64,000 nt of DNA from an uncultured Prevotellaceae bacterium (GTDB taxonomy: Bacteria > Bacteroidota > Bacteroidia > Bacteroidales > Bacteroidaceae): NCBI GenBank assembly GCA_900315565.1, contig OMZS01000006.1:45579-109578 (forward strand), read 5' to 3'. Shown one piece after another: positions 25,253-33,618 of this stretch. The notes below the pieces were generated by a model that was not told the origin of the DNA, ran no database searches, and saw nothing but the letters and a program-made list of their open reading frames with translations. A program made the translations under genes and the position numbers. Each line of letters begins with the position of its first letter. Within the stretch, counting starts at the first letter, position 1.

Positions 25253-26101
25253 TTAACAAGCCTTGAAACTCATGTCGAGTCCCTTCACCGAATGGGTAAG
25301 CGCACCAACAGAAACATAGTCAACACCACACTCAGCATAGTCGCGAATGGTGTCGAACGTAATGCCGCCGCTCGATTCGGTCTCGTAACGTCCGCCCACC
25401 ATCTCGACAGCCTTCTTGGTGTCGGCCACCGAAAAATTGTCGAGCATGATGCGGTCGATGCCTCCGCAGTCCATTGCCTGCTGCAGCTCGTCGAACGAAC
25501 GCACCTCAATCTCAATCTTCAGGTCGAGTCCTTTTTCCTTGAGATAAGCATGGCAACGGTTGATGGCGTTGGCAATGCCACCGGCAAAATCAACGTGGTT
25601 GTCCTTGAGCAGAATCATGTCGAACAGGCCGATGCGGTGGTTCACGCCGCCGCCAATCTTCACGGCCTGCTTCTCGAGCATGCGCATGCCGGGCGTAGTC
25701 TTGCGGGTGTCGAGCACACGGGTGTGAGTGCCTTTGAGCCGCTCCACGTAGCGGTTGGTCATGGTGGCAATGCCACTCATGCGCTGCATGATGTTGAGCA
25801 TGAGTCGCTCAGTCTGCAACAACGAGCGCACGCGCCCGCTCACTATCATGGCAATGTCGCCCTTCTTCACTTTGGTTCCGTCGCCCATAAGCACCTCAAC
25901 CTTCATGTCGGGGTCGAAACGGGCAAACACTTTCTTGGCCACCTCTACGCCAGCCAGGATGCCGTCTTCCTTGATGAGCAGGTGCGAGCGTCCCATGGCA
26001 TCTTCGGGAATGCAGCACAAGGTGGTATGGTCGCCGTCGCCAATATCTTCGGCAAAAGACAGGTCGATGAGTCTGTCTTCCAGTTCGTCAACACTAAGCA
26101 T
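25253..26101 (-). CDS. nadC: Nicotinate-nucleotide pyrophosphorylase (carboxylating)
   Basis: 282 residues. Makes nicotinate mononucleotide from quinolinate and PRPP in de novo NAD synthesis. Family signatures are plain: EDIGDGDHTT at the start, ERLMLNIMQRMSGIAT, DTRKTTPGMRMLEKQAVKIGGGVNHR (quinolinate and phosphate binding), DMILLKDNH, IEIEVRSFDELQQA, IMLDNFSV and ESSGGI. nadA and nadB are not in the window. A small outer-membrane protein gene lies 40 bp upstream on the same strand. Confidence 0.96.
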   Translation of the reverse strand: MLSVDELEDRLIDLSFAEDIGDGDHTTLCCIPEDAMGRSHLLIKEDGILAGVEVAKKVFARFDPDMKVEVLMGDGTKVKKGDIAMIVSGRVRSLLQTERLMLNIMQRMSGIATMTNRYVERLKGTHTRVLDTRKTTPGMRMLEKQAVKIGGGVNHRIGLFDMILLKDNHVDFAGGIANAINRCHAYLKEKGLDLKIEIEVRSFDELQQAMDCGGIDRIMLDNFSVADTKKAVEMVGGRYETESSGGITFDTIRDYAECGVDYVSVGALTHSVKGLDMSFKAC

Positions 26102-26141
26102 ATCGATTTCAGGTATTTAAGGATTATTGCTTACGTAAAAC

Positions 26142-26651
26142 TTAATCGTTCAGATAGATGCCAAAGCCTATTTTCAGACCAACGGTCGAGCGGTCTGAAA
26201 AATCCTTGGTCGAGATGTTGTAATAGATAGCCGGCTCCACCGTTACCGTGCGGCTCAGGAAGAAAGCATAGCCCACCTCTACGCCGGGCATCAGGTCATT
26301 GCAGCCTTTATAGGCATGGTCGTATTTGAGATTGGCTCCCAAGAAGAGTCCGTTCTGCTCGATGTAATAGCGTGCGCCGCCACCTATCGAGAAAGAGTCA
26401 TCGGCCTGGCCGTTGGTGTTGAATCCGGCTGTGGCGCTCACCAGCCAGTTGTCGAACACGAAATAACCCGCTGTGGCATTCAGCCCGAGGGTGAAATCGT
26501 CCACCGAATTATAGTGCAAGTCAAGCCCCGACACCGAAGCACCAATGTAGTACTTGTCCTGATGGAACGGAGTGGTTTTGTAACCATAGTATTGTGCCTG
26601 GGCGGCCACGGTCATCGCCAGAGCGACAATCATCATTGCTAATTTCTTCAT
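26142..26651 (-). CDS. Small outer-membrane beta-barrel protein
   Basis: 169 residues with a signal peptide (MKKLAMMIVALAMTVAAQAQ). The mature part alternates aromatic and polar residues as expected of an 8-strand barrel (YYIGASVSGLDLHY, FTLGLNATAGYFVFDNWLVSATAGF, GLKIGFGIYL with a terminal hydrophobic strand). It resembles the general OMP_b-brl families of Bacteroidota. Ligand or partner unknown. Confidence 0.8.
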   Translation of the reverse strand: MKKLAMMIVALAMTVAAQAQYYGYKTTPFHQDKYYIGASVSGLDLHYNSVDDFTLGLNATAGYFVFDNWLVSATAGFNTNGQADDSFSIGGGARYYIEQNGLFLGANLKYDHAYKGCNDLMPGVEVGYAFFLSRTVTVEPAIYYNISTKDFSDRSTVGLKIGFGIYLND

Positions 26652-26716
26652 GTTGTTTGCTTTTTAAATATTACACATTATTTTATTTCTTACATTTCAA
26701 GTATAATTATCCAAAT

Positions 26717-28156
26717 TTACATGACGGGCTTGTTGCGCTGGCGCGAATACCAGGCCGAGAACCAAGCCACGGCCACAATCAGCGCCGCTCCACCTACGCC
26801 GTAACCCACCATCATGTCGAAACCAAAGGCATTTTTCGAAATCATGAGGAATGTGGAACACACCACGGTCATGAAAATGGCCGGAATGAGCGTCACCCAG
26901 AACGGCTTGCGCTCGCGCACCAAATAAACCGTAATGGCCCAGAGCGTAAACACGGCCAGCGTCTGGTTGGCCCAGCCGAAATAGCTCCATATCACATTGA
27001 AACCCTCTGGATTCTCAATATTGTAGAACAAAAGCAGCAGGGTGGCACCGAAAAGAGGCACGCAAATATAGATGCGCTTCATAATGGTGCGCTGCTCCAG
27101 ATGAATAAACTCGGCAATAATTAGACGGGCCGAGCGAAGTGCCGTGTCACCGCTGGTAATAGGTGCTGCCACCACACCCAGCAATGCCAGTATGCCACCA
27201 AACGTGCCCAACCAGCCTTGGCTGACCGTGGTCACCACCTCGGGAGCCTGCAACGTAAGCGGCGCACTCAGCTCCTGAGCGGCTCCACCATAGAAGAAAT
27301 ACATGGAGACCGTTGCCCAAATCAGCGCCACCAGACCTTCGGTAATCATTGCGCCGTAGAACATGGGACGACCCATCTTTTCGCTCTTCACGCAGCGGGC
27401 CATGAGCGGTGTCTGAGTGGCATGGAAACCGCTGATGGCACCACAGGCGATGGTAATAAACAAGGCGGGGAATATGGGCGATGTGAACTGCTCGCCATGG
27501 AGTCCGTCGGTGAGTTCGGGCAGCGACGGCCATCTGTAGAAGAGCACAGCCATGAGCGCCACGGCCATGAACAGCATGGAAATGGCAAACAGCGGATAAA
27601 TCTTTCCTATAATCTTGTCGATGGGGAGCATGGTGGCTATGATGTAGTAAACAAAGATGATGCCACACCAGATATACACCCAAGTAAGCCCGTCGCTCAT
27701 CATCTTGCCCAAAATCAGGGCCGGACTATATACGAACACCGCACCCACCATCATCAGCAGGAACACCGAGAACACAAGCATCACCTGCCTGGTGGTGCCA
27801 CCCAGATATTTGCCAATGAGCTCTGGCAGACCAGCACCGCCGTTGCGCATGGAAAGCATGCCGCTCAGATAGTCGTGAACCGCACCGGCAAAAATGCAAC
27901 CAAAAACAATCCACAAATAGGCGGCAGGACCAAACTTGGCACCCATGATGGCACCGAAGATAGGACCTGTTCCGGCAATGTTGAGAAACTGAATCATGAA
28001 AATCTTCCAGCCGGGCAGCACAATAAAGTCAACGCCGTCGGCTTTCGAAACGGCAGGAGTGGGCCTGTTGTCGGGTCCAAACACACGCTCGATGAACTTT
28101 CCGTAGAGGAAATAGCCCAAAACAAGCGCCAAAAGACTAATACAAAAAGTTATCAT
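26717..28156 (-). CDS. cstA: Carbon starvation protein A (short form), peptide/pyruvate-type transporter
   Basis: 479 residues and many membrane segments. Family segments are visible: GYFLYGKFIERVFG, FIVLPGWKIFMIQFLNIAGTGPIFGAIMGA, LWIVFGCIFAGAVHDYLSGMLSMRNGG, ISGFHATQTPLMARC and TSGDTALRSARLIIAEF. It is shorter at the C-terminus than the ~700-residue E. coli protein, as is common in Bacteroidales. CstA/BtsT-type proteins take up peptides or pyruvate when carbon is scarce; the substrate here is not predictable. It is divergent from the GHL10 gene, each with its own -7 box. Confidence 0.93.
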   Translation of the reverse strand: MITFCISLLALVLGYFLYGKFIERVFGPDNRPTPAVSKADGVDFIVLPGWKIFMIQFLNIAGTGPIFGAIMGAKFGPAAYLWIVFGCIFAGAVHDYLSGMLSMRNGGAGLPELIGKYLGGTTRQVMLVFSVFLLMMVGAVFVYSPALILGKMMSDGLTWVYIWCGIIFVYYIIATMLPIDKIIGKIYPLFAISMLFMAVALMAVLFYRWPSLPELTDGLHGEQFTSPIFPALFITIACGAISGFHATQTPLMARCVKSEKMGRPMFYGAMITEGLVALIWATVSMYFFYGGAAQELSAPLTLQAPEVVTTVSQGWLGTFGGILALLGVVAAPITSGDTALRSARLIIAEFIHLEQRTIMKRIYICVPLFGATLLLLFYNIENPEGFNVIWSYFGWANQTLAVFTLWAITVYLVRERKPFWVTLIPAIFMTVVCSTFLMISKNAFGFDMMVGYGVGGAALIVAVAWFSAWYSRQRNKPVM

Positions 28157-28193
28157 TTCGTTTTAAAAATGTGATTTGACTCAAACTTTGATG

Positions 28194-28201
28194 CAAAGTT
28201 A
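28194..28201 (-). promoter_or_regulatory. -7 element of cstA
   Basis: Minus strand TAACTTTG, 37 bp before the cstA ATG. No clear -33 box is seen. Confidence 0.5.
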
Positions 28202-28210
28202 TGAATTTAA

Positions 28211-28241
28211 TTTGAAATAAGGAAAAATATACGTAACTTTG
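28211..28241 (+). promoter_or_regulatory. Promoter of the GHL10 gene
   Basis: TTTG (28211-28214), a 19-nt spacer, TAACTTTG (28234-28241); the ATG is 23 bp downstream. It lies back to back with the cstA promoter. Confidence 0.65.
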
Positions 28242-28264
28242 CAGCCAATTTTGAACGTTAAAGA

Positions 28265-29911
28265 ATGAAAAGACTCTTTTTCTACCTCATATTGTGCTTG
28301 CTCACCCTGAAGTTGCAAGCGCAAATCCAGCATCCCAAGCACGAAGTGCGAGCCGTTTGGCTCACAACCATCGGCGGGCTCGACTGGCCCCACAGCTATG
28401 CACAGACGGGCTATGCCGTTGAGAACCAAAAGCGCGAGCTGCGGCTCATTCTCGACCAGCTTCAGCAGGCCAACGTCAACACCGTGCTCCTGCAGACGCG
28501 CATTCGCGCCACCACCATCTACCCCTCCATGTACGAACCGTGGGACGGCTGTCTCTCGGGCAAGCCCGGCGTGTCGCCTGGCTACGATGCCCTGCGCTAT
28601 GCCATCGAAGAGTGTCACCGGCGCGGCATGGAACTCCACGCATGGGTGGTTACCATTCCCATTGGCAAATGGAACGCACAGGGATGCCAGCGTTTGCGCC
28701 AACGCTACCCCAGCATGGTGACAAAAATTGGGCAGGAAGGATACATGAACCCCGAAGCCTCGCAAACAGGCGACTATCTGGCCGACATCTGCCGCGAAAT
28801 CACTCGCAACTACGACATCGACGGCATTCATCTCGACTACATACGCTACCCCGAAACATGGAACCGCCGCATCAACCTGGCAGCCGGGCGCAGCTATATC
28901 ACCAACATTGTGCGCAAAATACGCAACGCGGTGAAGACCGAAAAGCCCTGGGTGAAAATGAGTTGCTCGCCCATTGGCAAATACGACGATCTATCACGCT
29001 ACTGGAGCCACGGCTGGAATGCCCGCACAAAAGTGTGCCAGGAAGCTCAGCTTTGGCTGCGCGACGGCCTGATGGACGAACTCTTTCCCATGATGTATTT
29101 CAAGGGCGAACAGTTCTTCCCGTTCGCCATCGACTGGGCTGAAAACGCCTACGGCAAGATTGTTGCCCCCGGACTCGGCATCTACATGATGCACCCGCGC
29201 GAGCTGAACTGGAGCTTCGACGTCATCAAGCGCGAACTCAACGTGCTCCGCGAGTATGGCATGGGACACACTTACTTCCGTTCGAAATTCTTCACCGAAA
29301 ACACCAAAGGCATCTACCAGTACGTGAGCCGGCAGCTCGACCGCTTTCCTGCACTTGTGCCGCCCATGACATGGCAGAGCCGCACTCGTCCCCTCCCCCC
29401 CACACACATGAGCATCAGTGGCGGATGGCTTAGCTGGAGCGGAGCCAAAGACCAGAGCCGTTCACCTTATTTATTATATAATATATACGCCAGCCACAAT
29501 TGGCCCGTAGATGTCAGCGACGCGCGAAACCTGGTGGCCGCCCGCCGACAGGGCACCAGCATTGCCGCTAGAGTGACTGAAGCCCGTCCGCTCTACTACG
29601 CCGTCACAGCCATGGACCGCTACGGAAACGAGAGCGAACCCTTGCAAATGCCATCGCCCAAGCGCAAGTCGGCAGCCACCAACCTGCTGAAAAACGACGG
29701 ACGCACACTCCAGCTTCCCGATCGTGGCCAGGTGAACGATGCCAACTACATCATCATTGAGAGCATCACGGGCACCATGGTGGCCACACGGCCTTGGCAG
29801 GGCAACAAAGTCAGCATCAGCCGACTGCCCGAAGGCGTTTACACCGTGCGCTCCATCAACAAGAAACACGTCACCCACCGTCTGGGACAGTTTATCATCA
29901 AACGTTCGTAA
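28265..29911 (+). CDS. GHL10 (DUF187) family glycoside hydrolase-like protein, secreted
   Basis: 548 residues with a signal peptide ending LKLQAQ. Residues ~25-370 match the DUF187/GHL10 TIM barrel: HEVRAVWLTTIGGLDWP, ILDQLQQANVNTVLLQTRIR, SPGYDALRYAIEECHRRGMELHAWV, YDIDGIHLDYIRYPE (the probable catalytic-site strand) and DGLMDELFPMMYFKG. The C-terminal ~150 residues are fibronectin/sorting-like. Relatives are proposed to act on bacterial cell-wall or denuded glycans (YngK-like), with few tested members. A strong hairpin follows. Confidence 0.87.
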   Translation: MKRLFFYLILCLLTLKLQAQIQHPKHEVRAVWLTTIGGLDWPHSYAQTGYAVENQKRELRLILDQLQQANVNTVLLQTRIRATTIYPSMYEPWDGCLSGKPGVSPGYDALRYAIEECHRRGMELHAWVVTIPIGKWNAQGCQRLRQRYPSMVTKIGQEGYMNPEASQTGDYLADICREITRNYDIDGIHLDYIRYPETWNRRINLAAGRSYITNIVRKIRNAVKTEKPWVKMSCSPIGKYDDLSRYWSHGWNARTKVCQEAQLWLRDGLMDELFPMMYFKGEQFFPFAIDWAENAYGKIVAPGLGIYMMHPRELNWSFDVIKRELNVLREYGMGHTYFRSKFFTENTKGIYQYVSRQLDRFPALVPPMTWQSRTRPLPPTHMSISGGWLSWSGAKDQSRSPYLLYNIYASHNWPVDVSDARNLVAARRQGTSIAARVTEARPLYYAVTAMDRYGNESEPLQMPSPKRKSAATNLLKNDGRTLQLPDRGQVNDANYIIIESITGTMVATRPWQGNKVSISRLPEGVYTVRSINKKHVTHRLGQFIIKRS

Positions 29912-29916
29912 ACCGT

Positions 29917-29953
29917 CGGCCGATGCATTTTGTTCATCGGCCGATGTTTGTTT
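29917..29953 (+). terminator. Terminator of the GHL10 gene
   Basis: CGGCCGATG / CATCGGCCG perfect 9-bp stem, 9-nt loop, then ATGTTTGTTT. Confidence 0.8.
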
Positions 29954-30127
29954 ATCACCTGTTTTTGATCGTTCAACCTTGGCCGATATCTGCAGAACGT
30001 TATCTACCAAAAAGCCATTTTTACCTCCGAAAGCAATCGATTACGCAATTCTAAACGTTAAGTTTTGCAAAATTTTCACACTGTGTACCCACACAATTTT
30101 TTTTACAATATTTTACCAAAAAAATGT

Positions 30128-30158
30128 TTTGGCAGTTACAAAAAAACTCTTAACTTTG
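30128..30158 (+). promoter_or_regulatory. Promoter of putative small RNA copy A
   Basis: TTTGGCAGTT starts at 30128; after TTTG a 19-nt spacer, then TAACTTTG (30151-30158). Both boxes are perfect and the -33 box has the extended form seen at tRNA-Lys. Confidence 0.75.
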
Positions 30159-30162
30159 CACT

Positions 30163-30256
30163 CGTTATCCTGAAAACAATCTTTTTACCTTAAAAAAACT
30201 AATACCTATTGAAGATATGAAGCGATCACCTGTGAAGGTCATCGCTTTATTTTTTG
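30163..30256 (+). ncRNA. Putative small RNA, copy A
   Basis: A promoter at 30128-30158 and a terminator hairpin at 30220-30256 (AAGCGATCACCT / AGGTCATCGCTT, one mismatch, then TATTTTTT) bound a ~90-nt transcript. Its 5' half has CGTTATCCTGAA, ACAATCTTTTTACCTTAAAA and ACTAATACCTATTGA, all shared with the minus-strand copy at 38260-38352. An ATG at 30217 lies at the foot of the terminator, and copy B has no such frame, so a peptide is unlikely. A known RNA family may exist; I cannot name it. Confidence 0.65.
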
Positions 30257-30414
30257 CCCTGACCTCAACAACCCATTACTGCCCATTCAGATTTATCAAC
30301 ACCCGACAGCCGACGCCTTTTCCCTTTCTTCCTTTTCTCAACTACCCCGAGTTTTTTGCATACTCTCACGCTTTATTACCGCGAAATAGCGAACCAACTG
30401 CAAACTTCTTAAAG

Positions 30415-30616
30415 TTATCTCACGGCATTGCATCAAAATTTTCTAGAAAATTTCATCGTATCGTCGTGAGATAATTTCACAACTCACGGTAATAAAAAAA
30501 CAACTCACGGCATTACCAGAAAAATTACTAGAGAATTTCATCGTATCGTCGTGAGATAAATTCACAACTCACGGAAATAAAAGAATAACTCACGGCATTA
30601 CCAGAAAATTTCCTAG
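30415..30616. repeat. Palindromic CTCACG...CTAG...CGTGAG repeats P1-P3
   Basis: P1 (30415-30474) runs TTATCTCACG ... AAATTTTCTAGAAAATTT ... CGTGAGATAA. P2 (30503-30559) is a less perfect version with ATTACTAGAGAATT in the middle. P3 begins near 30588 and is split at its CTAG by the MITE-like element. Extra ACTCACGG words sit between them. Confidence 0.7.
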
Positions 30617-30826
30617 CCTAAATTGTTCACTGCGTTCAAGGCACTCTTCATAGTAACCCAAGGCGGAAGCAGCTCCCCTCCCCTCAAGGGGAGGGGTTAG
30701 GGGTGGGGTCTGTAATATTGCTATTTTGCGAAATAAATACTGACCCCACCCCGGCCTACGGCCACCCCTCCCCTACAGGGGCGGGGAGCGGCTGGCGCAT
30801 CGGAAGGCATGAATAATACAGGCTAG
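30613..30826. mobile_element. MITE-like element, copy 2 (inverted), flanked by CTAG
   Basis: CTAG at 30613-30616 and 30823-30826 flank ~206 bp that is the reverse complement of the element at 4430-4621, with clear identity through CGATGCGCCAGCC, the GC hairpins, TTTCGCAAAATAGCAATA and GGGAGCTGCTTCCGCCTT. The ends CTAGCCTAAATTGTTCA and TGAATAATACAGGCTAG are inverted repeats. The left flank CTCACGGCATTACCAGAAAA and the CGTCGTGAG to the right rebuild the palindrome P2 when the element is removed, which supports insertion with a 4-bp CTAG duplication. Confidence 0.72.
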
Positions 30827-30835
30827 AGTATTCTT

Positions 30836-30940
30836 TCGTAACGTCGTGAGTTATTTTCGTAATGTCGTGAGTTATTTTCGTAACGTCGTGAGTTATTCTC
30901 GTAATACCGTGAGTTATTTCTGTCATGCTACGAGATAAAA
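30836..30940. repeat. 21-bp tandem array containing CGTCGTGAGTTATTT
   Basis: Units begin at 30836, 30857, 30878 and 30899, each 21 bp, with consensus TCGTAAYGTCGTGAGTTATT; a fifth, degenerate unit follows. The repeated word matches the arms of the neighbouring palindromes. With the elements above it accounts for most of the 1.2-kb gap 29912-31110, which otherwise holds no convincing gene. Confidence 0.8.
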
Positions 30941-31038
30941 ACGGGGCATGATGGGCTGTAAGGTTAGAAAGTTGGAGATTTTTCAACAGTTTTGGTCAAA
31001 AAAATGACATTTTATTTTTTTATGCGTACGATTTGCAT

Positions 31039-31046
31039 TAACTTTG
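31039..31046 (+). promoter_or_regulatory. -7 element and leader hairpin of the thr operon
   Basis: TAACTTTG at 31039-31046 is 64 bp before the thrA ATG. The leader carries a hairpin GCCCCG / CGGGGC (31064-31069 and 31077-31082) without a U-run. I see no leader peptide with Thr or Ile codons, so classical attenuation is not evident. Confidence 0.5.
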
Positions 31047-31110
31047 CAACCCGAATGGAACACGCCCCGGTTGTTACGGGGCTCCAAACGACAAACAAAA
31101 AATCATAAAA

Positions 31111-33570
31111 ATGAAAGTTTTGAAATTTGGCGGAACGTCCGTAGGTTCCGTGAAAAGCATTGTTAGCTTAAAGAGAATTGTAGAGACAGAGGCTCGGAAA
31201 CAACCTGTCATAGTAGTAGTAAGCGCACTCAACGGCATCACCGACAAACTGATTGCCACTTCGCTCTTGGCGAAGAACGGTGACGAACGTTATCGCGAGG
31301 AATTCGACGCGATGGTGAACCGCCACCACCAGATGATAGACACTATCATCACCGACCCCAAAAAGCGTGAAGACTTGTTCAATAATGTGGATTCGCTTTT
31401 CGACCAGCTGAAAAGCATCTACTACGGCGTTTATCTCATTCACGACCTGAGTGCGAAGACGCAGGACACCATCATCAGCTATGGCGAGCGCCTTAGCTCG
31501 CACATTGTGGCCGCCATCATCAAGAACGGTGTGCGCATGAATGCACGCGACTTCATCCGTACGGAAAACAAGCAGGGTAAGCACGTGCTCGACACCGAGC
31601 TGACCAACCAACTGATAAGAGAAACTTTTGGTGCCTTCTTCAGCAACAACACGGGGGCACAGAAGACGGTGGCCGTGGTGCCGGGATTCATCGCCCGCGA
31701 CCGCGACACCCACGAAACCACCAACCTGGGACGAGGAGGCTCCGACCTGACCGCTGCCACCATTGCCGCCGCCCTTGAGGCCGAGGTGCTTGAGATATGG
31801 ACCGACGTTGACGGATTCATGACCGCCGACCCCAAAGTCATCAAGAGTGCCTACACCATCAACGAACTGAGCTACGTGGAGGCTATGGAGCTTTGCAACT
31901 TCGGTGCAAAGGTCATCTATCCGCCTACCATCTACCCCGTATGCGTGAAGAACATTCCCATAAAAGTAAAGAACACGTTCAACCCCGAGCATCCGGGCAC
32001 GCTCATCAAAGAGAAGATTGACGACGACCTGAAGCCCATCAAGGGTATCAGCAGCATCAAGGGCACCACGCTCATTACCGTCACCGGACTTTCGATGGTG
32101 GGAGTCATCGGCGTCAACCGCCGCATCTTCACCACGCTGGCCGACCGCGGCATATCGGTGTTCATGGTGAGCCAGGCTTCGTCGGAGAACTCCACCTCTA
32201 TCGGTGTGCGCGACGAGGACGCTGCCGCTGCCGTAGAGGTGCTCAACCAAGAGTTTGCCAAAGAGATTGAGACCGGTGCCATGTTCCCCATGCAGGCAGA
32301 GAGCGGCCTTGCCACCATCGCCATCGTAGGCGAGAACATGAAACACACGCCGGGTATCGCCGGAAAACTGTTCGGCACCCTCGGACGTAGTGGTATCAGC
32401 GTGATTGCCTGTGCCCAGGGCGCATCAGAAACAAACATCTCGTTTGTTGTTGACGGGCGTTTCCTGCGCAAGTCGCTCAACGTGCTCCACGACTCGTTCT
32501 TCCTGTCGGAATACAAGGTGCTCAACCTCTTCATCTGCGGCATAGGCACCGTGGGCGGCATGCTGCTCGAACAAATCCGCACCCAGCAGAAATTCCTCAT
32601 GCAGTCGCGACGCCTGAAACTCAATGTGGTGGGCATCAGCGACGTATATAACTTCGTGCTCGACCGTGACGGCATCGACCTCGACAACTACGAGCAGATT
32701 CTGCGCGCCGGAGAGCCGGCCAACACCGAGCGCATGCGCGACGAAATCGTGAAGATGAACATCTTCAACTCGGTGTTTGTGGATTGTACCGCCAGCCGCC
32801 AGATTGCCTCGCTCTATCAGACTTTCCTGGAGCACAACATCAGCGTGGTGGCTGCCAACAAGATTGCCGCCTCGAGTGACTACGACAGCTACATGAAGCT
32901 GAAACAGACGGCCCGCGACCGCGGAGTGTGGTTCCGTTACGAGACAAACGTGGGCGCCGGACTGCCTATTATCGGCACCATCAACGACCTTTGCAACTCG
33001 GGTGACAAGATATTGAAGATTGAAGCCATCCTTTCGGGTACGCTCAACTTCATCTTCAACGAAATAGCAGCCGACGTTCCCTTCTCCGAAACCGTGCGCC
33101 GCGCCAAGGAACAGCGCTACTCTGAGCCCGACCCGCGCATCGACCTGAGCGGAACCGACGTGATACGCAAGCTGGTGATACTCACTCGCGAGGCTGGTTA
33201 TAAGGTTGAACAGGATGACGTGGAGAAACACCTCTTCGTGCCCGACGACTATTTCGAGGGAAGCATCGACGACTTCTGGCGTCGACTGCCCGAACTCGAC
33301 GCCGACTTCGAGGAGCGTCGCAAAGTGCTGGAGGCCGAGGGCAAACGGTGGCGCTTTGTGGCTACCATGGAGAACGGCAAAACCAGCGTTGCCCTGAAGG
33401 CTGTGCCCAAGGACCATCCGTTCTACCCGCTCGAAGGCTCCAACAACATTGTGCTGCTCACCACCGAACGCTACAAAGAGTATCCCATGCTCATTCAGGG
33501 CTATGGTGCCGGTGCAGCCGTTACCGCAGCCGGTGTGTTTGCCAACATCATGAGTATTGCTAATATTTAG
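31111..33570 (+). CDS. thrA: Bifunctional aspartate kinase / homoserine dehydrogenase
   Basis: 819 residues, typical of the fused enzyme. Residues 1-~290 are aspartate kinase (MKVLKFGGTSVGS, VVPGFIARDRD, TTNLGRGGSDLTA). Two ACT regulatory domains follow (~310-460: LITVTGLSMVGVIGV, MVSQASSENSTSIGV, ISVIACAQGASETNISFVVD). Homoserine dehydrogenase covers ~465-819 (LFICGIGTVGGMLLEQI, VAANKIAAS, RYETNVGAGLPIIGTINDL, ILSGTLNFIFNE). Catalyses two steps toward threonine, probably with threonine feedback. First gene of a three-gene operon. Confidence 0.97.
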   Translation: MKVLKFGGTSVGSVKSIVSLKRIVETEARKQPVIVVVSALNGITDKLIATSLLAKNGDERYREEFDAMVNRHHQMIDTIITDPKKREDLFNNVDSLFDQLKSIYYGVYLIHDLSAKTQDTIISYGERLSSHIVAAIIKNGVRMNARDFIRTENKQGKHVLDTELTNQLIRETFGAFFSNNTGAQKTVAVVPGFIARDRDTHETTNLGRGGSDLTAATIAAALEAEVLEIWTDVDGFMTADPKVIKSAYTINELSYVEAMELCNFGAKVIYPPTIYPVCVKNIPIKVKNTFNPEHPGTLIKEKIDDDLKPIKGISSIKGTTLITVTGLSMVGVIGVNRRIFTTLADRGISVFMVSQASSENSTSIGVRDEDAAAAVEVLNQEFAKEIETGAMFPMQAESGLATIAIVGENMKHTPGIAGKLFGTLGRSGISVIACAQGASETNISFVVDGRFLRKSLNVLHDSFFLSEYKVLNLFICGIGTVGGMLLEQIRTQQKFLMQSRRLKLNVVGISDVYNFVLDRDGIDLDNYEQILRAGEPANTERMRDEIVKMNIFNSVFVDCTASRQIASLYQTFLEHNISVVAANKIAASSDYDSYMKLKQTARDRGVWFRYETNVGAGLPIIGTINDLCNSGDKILKIEAILSGTLNFIFNEIAADVPFSETVRRAKEQRYSEPDPRIDLSGTDVIRKLVILTREAGYKVEQDDVEKHLFVPDDYFEGSIDDFWRRLPELDADFEERRKVLEAEGKRWRFVATMENGKTSVALKAVPKDHPFYPLEGSNNIVLLTTERYKEYPMLIQGYGAGAAVTAAGVFANIMSIANI

Positions 33571-33618
33571 GCGCATAAGCCCAGCAAGTCTTATTAGCCC
33601 CATTAGCCACACCAGCTC
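33571..33618. repeat. Low-complexity spacer TTATTAGCCCCATTAGCCA before the apgM-like gene
   Basis: Near-repeats of CATTAGCC and AGCCCCATTAG fill the 48-bp gap and end at the start codon, similar in style to the spacers before coaBC and hisC. Confidence 0.5.

Noticed and set aside
30217-30474. Open frame of 85 codons beginning in small RNA copy A
   Set aside because: Its first codons are the terminator hairpin, it runs through palindromic repeats, and copy B of the RNA has no matching frame.
30756-30986. Open frame with repeated ITHDVTK on the minus strand
   Set aside because: The protein repeats only reflect the 21-bp tandem DNA array; part of the frame lies in the MITE-like element and there is no promoter or conserved start.
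31047-31110. Threonine/isoleucine attenuator before thrA
   Set aside because: A small GC hairpin exists, but there is no U-run, no leader peptide and no regulatory codon run.
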